DNA from: Polyangiaceae bacterium
Lineage (GTDB): Bacteria > Myxococcota_A > Polyangia > Polyangiales > Polyangiaceae
Assembly (NCBI GenBank): GCA_947475525.1
Contig: CANJMI010000010.1
Span: forward strand, 124,001-188,000
Length of the DNA stretch: 64,000 nucleotides
Direction of reading: 5' to 3'
The notes under the pieces are model-generated. The model was not told where the DNA came from and searched no databases. It saw only the letters and a program-made list of their open reading frames with translations. The position numbers were made by a program, and so were the translations under genes. Within the stretch, counting starts at the first letter, position 1, and each line of letters opens with the position of its first letter. Below, one piece after another: positions 33,647 through 41,573 of the stretch.

Positions 33647-34729
33647 ATGCCCCTCATCGTCCGCGCGCTCTGCTTCGCCTTGACGGCGTTCCTCGTAGCT
33701 TCCATCGCCGAAGCGCGCCCAGGAGTGCCCGCGGCACGGGCCCATCCGAGCCCGGAGATCGTCCACGTCGTGCAGTCGGGGCAATACTTGAGCCTCATCG
33801 CGAAGCGCTACCACACGACCTCCGAGGCCATCCGCAAGACGAACGGGATCGCCCCCGCAACGACGCTGAGACCAGGCACAACGCTTCACATTGCCGAGAC
33901 CCCCGAGCATGCGGCGTGGCGCGACCGGAACGAGCTGCGCGTAAAAAAAGATGACCTGACCCGGCCGAAACCGACCGAGGCAGACAAGGCCCCTGAGCGC
34001 GAGAAGGCCCCTGAGCGGGACAAGGCCCATGAGCGGGGCAAGGCGCCTGAGCGGGGCAAAGGCCGCGAACTTATCGCCGACGGCTCCGGTGAAGGCGAAG
34101 GCCTCAATCCCCATCGCAAGGCCGCCGAGGAGGGGACGCCTTCGACCTTGAACGCCGACAAGTGGGCAAAGAAGCCGGCCCGCCCCGGCCACGTGGTGGT
34201 CTCGCGTTTCAACGACACCTTCCGGGGGACGCTGCGAGCGAGCAATGGCCACGTGGTCGCGAAGTCGGCGGAGAAGCTCGACTGGCTCTTGCGTTCAAAC
34301 AAGGCGAACGAGCAGATGAAAACGGATCGGCGCCTGCTCAAGCTTTTGGCGCAGGTGAGTGACCGGTTCGGCAGCCGGGAAGTGGTCCTCGTCAGTGGAT
34401 ATCGCCCCTACTCGCCGAAGCAATTCACCAAAAATTCCCGGCACAATCACGGCGAGGCCATCGACTTTCGTATCGCGGGCGTGCCCAACATCGCCCTCTA
34501 CGAGTACTGCCTGACGCTGCCGCAGGTGGGCTGCGGCTACTACCCGAACAGCTTGTTCATCCACATGGACGTACGCCTCCTGAAGACCCGCTGGGTTGAC
34601 TTCTCGCGACCCGGCGAAGCGCCGAGCTACGCACGCTCGAAGCCGATCCTGCTGCACAAAATCGAGCGCGTTTCGCCGGCCATTCGCGACGCGGAAGAGG
34701 ACGACGATCCCGAACCCGACGACGACTGA
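33647..34729 (+). CDS. LysM plus DUF882/M15-like peptidoglycan endopeptidase
   Basis: 360 residues with a signal peptide (ASIAEARP region). A LysM domain (residues about 40-85: IVHVVQSGQYLSLIAKRYHTTSEAIRKTN) binds peptidoglycan. A charged linker contains four tandem KAPERx units encoded by 18-bp repeats (33986-34057). The C-terminal domain matches YcbK/DUF882, a family of peptidase-M15-like metal hydrolases: VVLVSGYRPYSP, SRHNHGEAIDFRI (zinc His and Asp), and LFIHMDVR (H-x-D). It probably cleaves peptide cross-links or stems in the wall. The protein ends in an acidic tail (DDDPEPDDD). It is divergent from pilM; a role in the wall opening needed for the pilus is possible. Confidence 0.9.
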   Translation: MPLIVRALCFALTAFLVASIAEARPGVPAARAHPSPEIVHVVQSGQYLSLIAKRYHTTSEAIRKTNGIAPATTLRPGTTLHIAETPEHAAWRDRNELRVKKDDLTRPKPTEADKAPEREKAPERDKAHERGKAPERGKGRELIADGSGEGEGLNPHRKAAEEGTPSTLNADKWAKKPARPGHVVVSRFNDTFRGTLRASNGHVVAKSAEKLDWLLRSNKANEQMKTDRRLLKLLAQVSDRFGSREVVLVSGYRPYSPKQFTKNSRHNHGEAIDFRIAGVPNIALYEYCLTLPQVGCGYYPNSLFIHMDVRLLKTRWVDFSRPGEAPSYARSKPILLHKIERVSPAIRDAEEDDDPEPDDD

Positions 34730-34795
34730 CGCCTGGTCGGCCGGAGTGAAGTCCGCACTCCCGAACGAACCGAACGCATGCAGGCGCGCTGCGGT

Positions 34796-35596
34796 TTACA
34801 AATCGTCGTAGATGTCTTTGGGCTTCGCGGCGGGAGCGGCGCCCGCTGCCGGAGGTGGCGCCGCGACCGGGTTGCGAAATACGGGCCGAGCCGGGGCAGC
34901 CGATGCCGTCGCGGAGGGTTGGGCCGTCACCGGAGGCGCGGCCAGCGTGTAGTCACGCTGCGTTTGGCCTGCTTTCACATCCGCGGTGTCCGGGCTCTTT
35001 TGCTGGCCTCGAACCGCTATTGCCACAATCGCCCCGAGCAAGGCGAGCGCAGCAACAACCAAGAGCGCAGTCATGAACCAGCGGGAGCCGCCGGAGGCTT
35101 GGGCCTCGAGCGGAAGCGGCGCCTGCGGGGAAGGATTTGTGATCGTCAGCGGCGCTAGCTGGGCTACCAAAGCGGCCGGCGGCATGCTCGGGGTTTGAAG
35201 CCAAGGGCTGGCCCCACAAAGGGCCGTATCCACCGGTTCGGAACGTTGCGACGTCGCCCCTGACGACTCAACCGGGCGGCCAAGCCAAGGGCTGTCCGCG
35301 GGCGCAAGCGTCACGTTGGCGCTCGGAGTTCCAGACGGCACGTCGGCGGAATGAAGCTCGGCGCGAGGTGCCGGCGCGCTCGCCGCAAAAGACGCGAGCG
35401 GAGCGAAAGACGAGAGAAAGCTCGTGAGCGGCACGAGAGCACCCGGGTGACCGAGCTGCGCAAGCGCGGAGCGCCTCGGCAAGACGACTCCGTCGGCCGC
35501 CGAGATCGTGATCGGTCGGGCCGCGGGCGGCGAGTGATTCGTCGCGACACGCTGGAACGGCAGCGCCGAATCGAGCAGCGGAAGGTTATCGGGCAT
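34796..35596 (-). CDS. Hypothetical single-pass membrane protein, Ala/Pro/Ser-rich
   Basis: 266 residues from the ATG at 35596. The N-terminal 170 residues are low-complexity, rich in Ala, Pro, Ser and Leu, without visible domains. A single transmembrane helix (about residues 175-197; FMTALLVVAALALLGAIVAIAVRG) follows. The C-terminal tail of about 65 residues is rich in Ala/Pro with few charges and ends KPKDIYDDL. The polarity is N-in or N-out cannot be decided. No enzyme or binding motif and no recognisable family. It converges on the LysM peptidase gene and lies about 110 nt from the next gene on the same strand. Function unknown. Confidence 0.6.
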   Translation of the reverse strand: MPDNLPLLDSALPFQRVATNHSPPAARPITISAADGVVLPRRSALAQLGHPGALVPLTSFLSSFAPLASFAASAPAPRAELHSADVPSGTPSANVTLAPADSPWLGRPVESSGATSQRSEPVDTALCGASPWLQTPSMPPAALVAQLAPLTITNPSPQAPLPLEAQASGGSRWFMTALLVVAALALLGAIVAIAVRGQQKSPDTADVKAGQTQRDYTLAAPPVTAQPSATASAAPARPVFRNPVAAPPPAAGAAPAAKPKDIYDDL

Positions 35597-35705
35597 CAAA
35601 TCGCTCGGGGTCCGAGTCGGGTCGTCAGTCGCGTCGACTCATGGCGTCAGCGTGGCTTAGCCTATCACTGTCGCGGGAAGAATTCGACAGCACGGTGAGT
35701 CGCGC

Positions 35706-36713
35706 TCACTCGGCCAAGAGCGAGACCTCGATGGTCCGCGCCCGCGTGCCGTCGGGCGCCACGAGCCGAACCCGCTGCATCGCATCGACGATGCAGACCT
35801 CGACCACCGTCGGCAGTTGCGCGTCCGAACGAAGAGCCGCGCGCTGCAAGCGGCCCCCGACGAGGGTTGCACGAATGGCGATCCGTCGAGCGAATCCGCT
35901 CGGTGGTAGACACGCCTGCGCGCGCCGCACCTGCCGCTCGAGCTCCCCGAGGAGGTGCGACGAGAGCTCCGTTTCCATCGCGACCGCGGCATGGCGTTCG
36001 CCCAAGCCGCCCCCGCCGCCGGGCCGATTTTTGTCGGCGTCATCCGGTTCGGGCTCGTGCTCGTGCTCGCCGTCGGGGTCATCCTCGCTCGTGGGGGCAC
36101 GCTTTGGTTCTGGAGGATGAACGGAGGCGTCCGGAGTCAACGGAGGCGGAGGCGGAGGCGGAGGCAGAGGCTTACGCGGAGGCGGAGGCGGGCTCTCGGG
36201 GAGTGGGCTGCCCGTCTCATGACGATGCACCTCGGGGGTGAACCAGGCGTCCTTGCCGCGGCTCCGCACGCCGTCTATCCGCTCGCGAGCGAGTGCGAGC
36301 CAGGCGGCGAGAGGCTCGGCGTCTTCACGCAACAATTCCATGTTCACGAGCCAATCGCGCACGAGCTGCGGGTCGGAGTTCCACAGCGCGAGGGCCGCAT
36401 CGACCTCGCCAAGCGCCACCGTGAAGGCGGCTCGCCGTTCGAGCCGTACACTGTCGCCGGGTGCCTCGAGCAATTCCGCATCGACGGCGTCCAAGCCCCG
36501 TTGAATGAGAGCGCGAGAAGCTTGAAGCCTCGCCTGTTCCGGAGCGGCGACGGTGGTCTTCGGGGACGCAATGGACGGCTCCGGCTTCCGCGGACGGGCC
36601 GCACCGTGCACGCCACACCCGGCGAGAACCGCGAGGGCAATGGCGCTGCGCGCGACGACCCGACTGAGCCGCGCGTAGCGCGAGCCAAGCTGGTTGCGGG
36701 GGCTAACTTCCAT
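35706..36713 (-). CDS. Lipoprotein with Pro-rich linker and C-terminal TonB/AgmX-like domain
   Basis: 335 residues with a lipoprotein signal (LAVLAGC, lipid cysteine C33). The N-terminal helical region (SRALIQRGLDAVDAELLEAPG...LVRDWLVNMELLRE) looks TPR-like. A proline-rich, acidic linker at residues about 170-225 contains runs of 5 and 10 prolines encoded by repeated GGAGGC on the plus strand (about 36140-36200), then a His/Glu/Asp-rich region. The C-terminal 90 residues contain RRAQACLPPSGFARRIAIRATLVGGRLQRAAL and VVEVCIVDAMQRVRL, the two-cysteine pattern of TonB-C/AgmX domains. Envelope location is inferred. Its start lies 97 nt from the divergent Hsp33 gene. Confidence 0.72.
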   Translation of the reverse strand: MEVSPRNQLGSRYARLSRVVARSAIALAVLAGCGVHGAARPRKPEPSIASPKTTVAAPEQARLQASRALIQRGLDAVDAELLEAPGDSVRLERRAAFTVALGEVDAALALWNSDPQLVRDWLVNMELLREDAEPLAAWLALARERIDGVRSRGKDAWFTPEVHRHETGSPLPESPPPPPRKPLPPPPPPPPLTPDASVHPPEPKRAPTSEDDPDGEHEHEPEPDDADKNRPGGGGGLGERHAAVAMETELSSHLLGELERQVRRAQACLPPSGFARRIAIRATLVGGRLQRAALRSDAQLPTVVEVCIVDAMQRVRLVAPDGTRARTIEVSLLAE

Positions 36714-36810
36714 AGTCGTGGATCGTCGCTATCACGAAAGCGGCAGCGAACCCGAGGGGACTCTCGCCCGGTGCGCAGGCGACGCGCTTTGGTGTAAGCT
36801 CGCGGTCGCA

Positions 36811-37731
36811 ATGAGCGGTTCGGTTCGCGAGAACGCCCCCCCAGACCCAGACGGTTCGGCGGATGAGCCCCCCGTCACACGCGACCGCGTCGTGCGTGCG
36901 CTCGCGGACGACGACACGTTTCGAGTGATTGTGGCTGTCACGACGGAGACGGCGCGGGGGGCCATCGCCGCGCAGCAAGCCACCGGCGCAACCGCGCGTC
37001 ACTTCGCAGAATTGCTCACCGGTGCCGTGCTCGTGCGCGAGACGATGTCGCCACACCATCGCGTGCAGGTCGTACTTAAAGGCGCGGGGGGCCGTGGCAG
37101 CCTGGTCGCCGACGCGCACCCCGATGGGATGACGCGCGGCCTCGTGAAGCGCCCGGATGGCGACGACGACGTCACGTTCGGCCCGGGCAATTCACTCCTC
37201 GTCATGCGCGGGGGCGCACAAGGCATGTACCGCAGCGTGACGGCCCCGCCCGAAGGTGGAGGCGTCGCGGAAGCATTGATGCTCTACCTCCAGAGCTCCG
37301 AGGAGATCATCAGCGTCATCGCGGTCGGCACGCACGAAGCGGAGGACGGGGATCACGCGTGGATCCACTGCGGAGGCTACGTGGTCCAACTCCTCCCCGG
37401 TGCGGCGCGCGGACCGCTGATGGTGATGACCGAGCGTCTCGCGGCGATGCCCTCCGTCGGCGAGTTGCTGGCGAATGCGGGCGGCAACGCGGATGAATTG
37501 CTAGCGGAACTTTTGTACTTGATGCCCCACGCAAAGCTTGGCGATTCGAACGTGCACCACGGCTGCTTGTGCGACGAGCGCGCCGTCCTCGCGAGCCTCG
37601 CCACACTGCCGCGCGAAGACCTGATCGAACTCACCATCGGCGACGATGTCCTCGAGATTGCGTGTGATTACTGCACGAAGGACTACGCGATTCGCAGCAC
37701 TCAACTGCAGGGCCTCCTGGCGCCGAGTTGA
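36811..37731 (+). CDS. hslO: Redox-regulated chaperone Hsp33
   Basis: 306 residues from the ATG at 36811. It has the Hsp33 core: VTTETARGAIAAQQATGATARHFAELLTGAVLVRETM, GGRGSLVADAHPDGMTRGLV, and the C-terminal zinc switch CLC-x30-CDYC (the CXC...CXXC motif that binds zinc under reducing conditions and opens on oxidation). It is a cytoplasmic holdase chaperone activated by oxidative stress. The Pro/Asp-rich N-terminal 20 residues precede the domain. The next gene starts 2 nt after its stop. Identity is secure. Confidence 0.94.
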   Translation: MSGSVRENAPPDPDGSADEPPVTRDRVVRALADDDTFRVIVAVTTETARGAIAAQQATGATARHFAELLTGAVLVRETMSPHHRVQVVLKGAGGRGSLVADAHPDGMTRGLVKRPDGDDDVTFGPGNSLLVMRGGAQGMYRSVTAPPEGGGVAEALMLYLQSSEEIISVIAVGTHEAEDGDHAWIHCGGYVVQLLPGAARGPLMVMTERLAAMPSVGELLANAGGNADELLAELLYLMPHAKLGDSNVHHGCLCDERAVLASLATLPREDLIELTIGDDVLEIACDYCTKDYAIRSTQLQGLLAPS

Positions 37732-37733
37732 CG

Positions 37734-38537
37734 ATGCTTTCCGTGCGTTCGTGCACTCTCGCGCTCTTCGGTGTCGTCGCATGTGGCGCGCATCAAGCAA
37801 CTCCGCGACTCGAGACGTCCACGCCTCCTCGCGTCACGTTCACCCCCATCGCAGCGTCGGCATCGCCGCCCGCGAGCGCGCCGAGCGTCCGACCGAGTGG
37901 GTCCGCAAGGGCCGCGCCAGAATCATCCGAAGTCGCACCACCGCCCGGGGCCGCAACGGCTCACCGCGAGCTTCCACGCGGGACCACGGTCCTCCACGTC
38001 GGAGATTCGATGGCCGACGCCTTGGGCAAGGACCTCAAGCTCGAGCTCGAAGGGCGCGGCATTCGCAACATCCTCAGCGCAAAAGAGGCCACGTACATCC
38101 CGCAGTGGGCGAGCAAGTTCGACTCGATGGGATTTCGAGGCCAGCTCAAAGTCCACAATCCTGACCTCGTCATCATCACGCTCGGTGGAAACGAGCTCGC
38201 GATGCCGGACCCTCGCGAACGCGCTGAACCGGTGCGCGAACTGGCCAAGGCCGTAGGCGCTCGGCCGTGCGTGTGGATTGCGGCGCCGTTGTGGCCGGGT
38301 GCCCAAAACACCGGGCTCTTCGAGGTGATCCGCGCGAACTGTGCGCCCTGCGTGTTCGTGGACACGAACGCACTCATCAAGCTCGAGGTCCTCGCCGCGG
38401 ACGGCGTCCATCCAACGCTCGCGGAGCGCAAACGCTGGGCTCACTTCATGGTGCGTTGGCTCGAACACAACCGCGATCCTGTCGGCCCGCAACCGTGGAG
38501 CATCCTCGCGTCGATCTCCGCTCCGCCGGACGAATGA
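37734..38537 (+). CDS. SGNH/GDSL-hydrolase lipoprotein
   Basis: 267 residues from the ATG at 37734, 2 nt after the hslO stop (a TTG at 37728 is possible). Lipoprotein signal GVVAC (lipid cysteine C17), then a Pro/Ala/Ser linker and an SGNH fold: TTVLHVGDSMADALG (block I, catalytic Ser), VIITLGGNELAMP (block III, GxN-type oxyanion), and DGVHPT with the catalytic Asp-His. It would hydrolyse an ester, possibly an acyl or acetyl group in the envelope. There is a Cys pair (CAPC) near residue 205. Substrate not predictable. Possible operon with hslO. Confidence 0.88.
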   Translation: MLSVRSCTLALFGVVACGAHQATPRLETSTPPRVTFTPIAASASPPASAPSVRPSGSARAAPESSEVAPPPGAATAHRELPRGTTVLHVGDSMADALGKDLKLELEGRGIRNILSAKEATYIPQWASKFDSMGFRGQLKVHNPDLVIITLGGNELAMPDPRERAEPVRELAKAVGARPCVWIAAPLWPGAQNTGLFEVIRANCAPCVFVDTNALIKLEVLAADGVHPTLAERKRWAHFMVRWLEHNRDPVGPQPWSILASISAPPDE

Positions 38538-38580
38538 CTCCGCCTCGCCGACGCGCACGCCGCTTACGCCGCGCAGCTCC

Positions 38581-40020
38581 TCACTTGCTGTAGAAGCCGC
38601 CGCCGAAAGAGCCGCCACCGAAAGAGCCGCCGCATTCGTCGAGCATGACCAACAGCGCGAGCACGCCCATCACGAGCACAATGATGACACCAAGGCTGCT
38701 GCACCCCGAAGCGCCAGGCGCTCCATTGTTATTGCCCAACCCCGGCGAGCCCTTCGCGACGACGCCGAAAGGGACGAGCTCTTTCGGATGCACGGGCCCG
38801 CAGAACGAATAGACGACTTCCGAAGGGCTCGCCTCGCGACTGACCTTGCCGCTCGACCCCCTGTACTCGCTCGCTTCAACGCTTTCGCCGATCGCGACTT
38901 TCCAATAAAATTCCCCGACGACGTGATCGACACGCGCACGCACCGTCTGCGCGTGGCGGTAATCTTCGCCGCGAAAACGTAGCGCGCCGCCGCCCTCGGC
39001 GATCTCTCCGACCTCGATCGGCGTGGCCAGCGACCAAACGCCGTCCTCCTCGACCAACCACCAATACCCAACGCTCGCTCCGCCCCAGAGCAGGTACTCC
39101 TTCCAAGGGTAGCGCTCGCCGTCGACCAGGCACGACCGAGCCACAAAGCCGCAACACACGACGCGAATGCCGCGGAGATCGGCCTCGGCTCCGAGCGCGA
39201 TGTCCGGCTGTACGGTCGAGCGCGGCGTAGGCCCAAGCGCCGTCAAGTAGCCTTGAGTGACGTCGCTCTGCGTGCCGCAAAAACGACAGACGATGCGCTC
39301 CGCTTGACCCGAGACAAGCGGCAGGTTGCCGCCGCACGTCGGGCACTGGACGTCTTTGACTTGAGCGGCGGCCTGCGCGAGCGGCACGCCCGAGTCGAGC
39401 ACGACGCCAGCGGGATCGAATTGTTGGCCAAGAAAGACGACCGGTCGCTCGGAGCCATCGCCGTAATCGAGCGTTCCGAACCGCCCGTCGGGGCCGCTTA
39501 TGTCGGCAAATCCCGTGACGACATTCAGCGCGGGGATCCCCGTCAGGCTCCCTTCCACGCTGCATAGACGTCGGCCGCCGACCTCTTGAACCGACCACGA
39601 GCCATGCGCACCGAGAGCCAGGGAGGCGCCCGGCCTGAGCTGTGCCAACGGCGGAACGTCGAGGCCGGGCGTTTCGTACGTGACGTACCAGCGCCCCTGC
39701 GCCGATGCGACCCACGCGCGGGCTTCGCCTTCCGCAAACCCGAGCAAGAATTCTTGCCACGGCGCACTCGGCGCGTTGTGGCGATCGTATTGAGCGCGTC
39801 CCTCGACGTCGAATCGCTTGCGGTTCCAGAATCCACCCGTGCCGACAACGAACGGCGACGGGAGCTCGAGCATGTCGGCTACGCGGCCGTGCTTCTCGAA
39901 GCCGCGGTCGGTGCGAACGACGACGAACCGACAATACGCGCACACCTGGGCTCGCACACCGAGTTTGAAGGTCATCGGCGCGCCGCAGCTTGGACACGGC
40001 GCTTGTCGGTCGAGCGTCAC
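38581..40020 (-). CDS. DUF4178-domain protein with two zinc ribbons
   Basis: 479 residues from the GTG at 40020. Two zinc ribbons (CPSC...CAYC at residues about 9-31, and CPTC...CRFC near 230-260) each precede a DUF4178-type beta domain: an EFLLGFAEGEARAWVASAQGRWYVTYE and later KEYLLWGGASVGYWWLVEEDGVW are parallel repeats, so the protein is an internal duplication. The C-terminus has one transmembrane helix (VIIVLVMGVLALLVML) and a Gly/Phe-rich tail (GGSFGGGSFGGG). DUF4178 proteins occur with polyamine-aminopropyltransferase genes in conserved neighbourhoods, as here with the divergent gene at 40047. Their biochemical role is not established. Confidence 0.85.
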   Translation of the reverse strand: MTLDRQAPCPSCGAPMTFKLGVRAQVCAYCRFVVVRTDRGFEKHGRVADMLELPSPFVVGTGGFWNRKRFDVEGRAQYDRHNAPSAPWQEFLLGFAEGEARAWVASAQGRWYVTYETPGLDVPPLAQLRPGASLALGAHGSWSVQEVGGRRLCSVEGSLTGIPALNVVTGFADISGPDGRFGTLDYGDGSERPVVFLGQQFDPAGVVLDSGVPLAQAAAQVKDVQCPTCGGNLPLVSGQAERIVCRFCGTQSDVTQGYLTALGPTPRSTVQPDIALGAEADLRGIRVVCCGFVARSCLVDGERYPWKEYLLWGGASVGYWWLVEEDGVWSLATPIEVGEIAEGGGALRFRGEDYRHAQTVRARVDHVVGEFYWKVAIGESVEASEYRGSSGKVSREASPSEVVYSFCGPVHPKELVPFGVVAKGSPGLGNNNGAPGASGCSSLGVIIVLVMGVLALLVMLDECGGSFGGGSFGGGFYSK

Positions 40021-40046
40021 AGCGCGGCATGTTACACCGTTGTGAA

Positions 40047-41573
40047 ATGGACGAGCGTCGGTATCTCTCGCCCGCATTGCTGGGCAGCGTGGTGGTGATC
40101 GCGACCAGCGGACTCATCTACGAGCTCATCGCTGGAACGATGGCGAGCTACGTCCTCGGTGACTCGGTCGCGCAGTTCAGCTTCGTCATCGGGCTTTATC
40201 TGTTCGCGATGGGAATTGGCTCGTACGCATCGAAGCACATCGAGCACGACCTGCTGCGTCGCTTCGTGGAGATCGAGCTCGCCATCGCGCTCGTCGGCGG
40301 CTTCTCAGCACCGGTCTTGTTTCTCGTTTACACGTCGGCCGGAGCGTTCCGCGCTGCGCTCTATAGCGTGGTGTTGCTGATCGGCATTCTGGTCGGCCTC
40401 GAGATTCCCCTCCTCATCCGCCTGCTGGAATATCGACTCGCGCTGAAAGACCTCGTCGCGCGGGTGCTGTCGCTCGACTACGTGGGTGCGCTCTTCGCAA
40501 GCCTCCTCTTTCCGCTCGTCCTCCTGCCTCGACTCGGGATCCAGAAGACGAGCATGCTCGTCGGACTTTTAAACGCGCTCGTCGCGCTCGCCGCCACGTT
40601 CCTCCTGCCACTCGAACACGGGCGTGCATGGCGAATGCGGGCCCAGTGCGTGCTGGTGTCGGCGGCTCTCCTCGTCGGGGTTGTCGTCTTCGACCTGTAC
40701 GCGCTGCGACGCGAGGCGACCTTCTTTGGCGCCCCGATCGTGTACTCCACGCAATCGCCCTACCAGCGAATCGTGATCACGCAGTCACGCCAGACGACGC
40801 GCCTTTTCTTGAACGGCCAGCTGCAGTTCAGCTCGGACGACGAGCACCGCTACCACGAGACGCTGATTCACCCCGCGGTCGCGGCGCTCGGACATGCGCC
40901 GAAAGAGGTGCTGGTCCTCGGCGGTGGCGATGGCCTCGCCGTGCGTGAATTGCTCCGATACCCAGCGATTGAACACATCATTCTCGTCGACCTCGACCCG
41001 GCGGTGACCGACGTTTTCCGCAACGTTCCGCTCGCCCGCGCGTTGAATCGGGAGGCCCTGTTGGACCCGCGCGTCACCGTGCGTAACGAAGATGCGTTCG
41101 CTTTTCTCGACGTCACGACCTCGAACTTCGATCTGGTCGTCGTCGACTTTCCCGACCCGGGCAACTACGCCGTCGGCAAACTTTACACGCTCTCGTTCTA
41201 CCAGCGCCTAAGGCAGCGAGTGGCACCGCGCGGCGTCGCGATCATCCAGACCACCTCACCCTACTTTGCACGGCACTCTTTCTGGATGGCGGCCGAGACG
41301 ATCGCGGCCGCCGACTTCGAGGTGCTCCCGATGCACGTCCACGTGCCGAGCTTCGGCGAGTGGGGCTTCGTCCTCGCGGGTGGACCCGGGATGAAAGCGC
41401 CCGAAACTCTGCTCGTGCCGGAAAGTGACCTGCGTTTTATCAGCGCGGCGGAGCTTCCGGCGCTCTTCCGATTTCCGAAGGACATGGAGCGCGTGAAGGT
41501 CGGCATCAATCGACTCAACGATCAGCCGCTGGTCTCCATCTACACCGAAGAATGGGACCAGTGGCAGCGCTGA
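40047..41573 (+). CDS. Membrane spermidine-synthase-like (aminopropyltransferase) protein
   Basis: 508 residues from the ATG at 40047. The N-terminal half has about six to seven transmembrane helices (residues 10-240). The C-terminal half is a spermidine-synthase-type domain: STQSPYQRIVITQ, RLFLNGQLQFSSDDEHRYHETLIHPA, VLVLGGGDGLAVRELL (SAM-type loop), ILVDLDPAVTD, and FDLVVVDFPDPGNYAVGKLYT. It would transfer an aminopropyl group from decarboxylated SAM, or act on an unknown amine, at the membrane. The 22-nt overlap with the FAD oxidoreductase gene points to an operon. A divergent DUF4178 gene completes a context seen with this family. Confidence 0.9.
   Translation: MDERRYLSPALLGSVVVIATSGLIYELIAGTMASYVLGDSVAQFSFVIGLYLFAMGIGSYASKHIEHDLLRRFVEIELAIALVGGFSAPVLFLVYTSAGAFRAALYSVVLLIGILVGLEIPLLIRLLEYRLALKDLVARVLSLDYVGALFASLLFPLVLLPRLGIQKTSMLVGLLNALVALAATFLLPLEHGRAWRMRAQCVLVSAALLVGVVVFDLYALRREATFFGAPIVYSTQSPYQRIVITQSRQTTRLFLNGQLQFSSDDEHRYHETLIHPAVAALGHAPKEVLVLGGGDGLAVRELLRYPAIEHIILVDLDPAVTDVFRNVPLARALNREALLDPRVTVRNEDAFAFLDVTTSNFDLVVVDFPDPGNYAVGKLYTLSFYQRLRQRVAPRGVAIIQTTSPYFARHSFWMAAETIAAADFEVLPMHVHVPSFGEWGFVLAGGPGMKAPETLLVPESDLRFISAAELPALFRFPKDMERVKVGINRLNDQPLVSIYTEEWDQWQR

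Noticed and set aside
34741..34763. Terminator between the LysM peptidase and the convergent membrane protein
   Set aside because: A GGAGTG/CACTCC stem of six pairs lies there but with no T-run.
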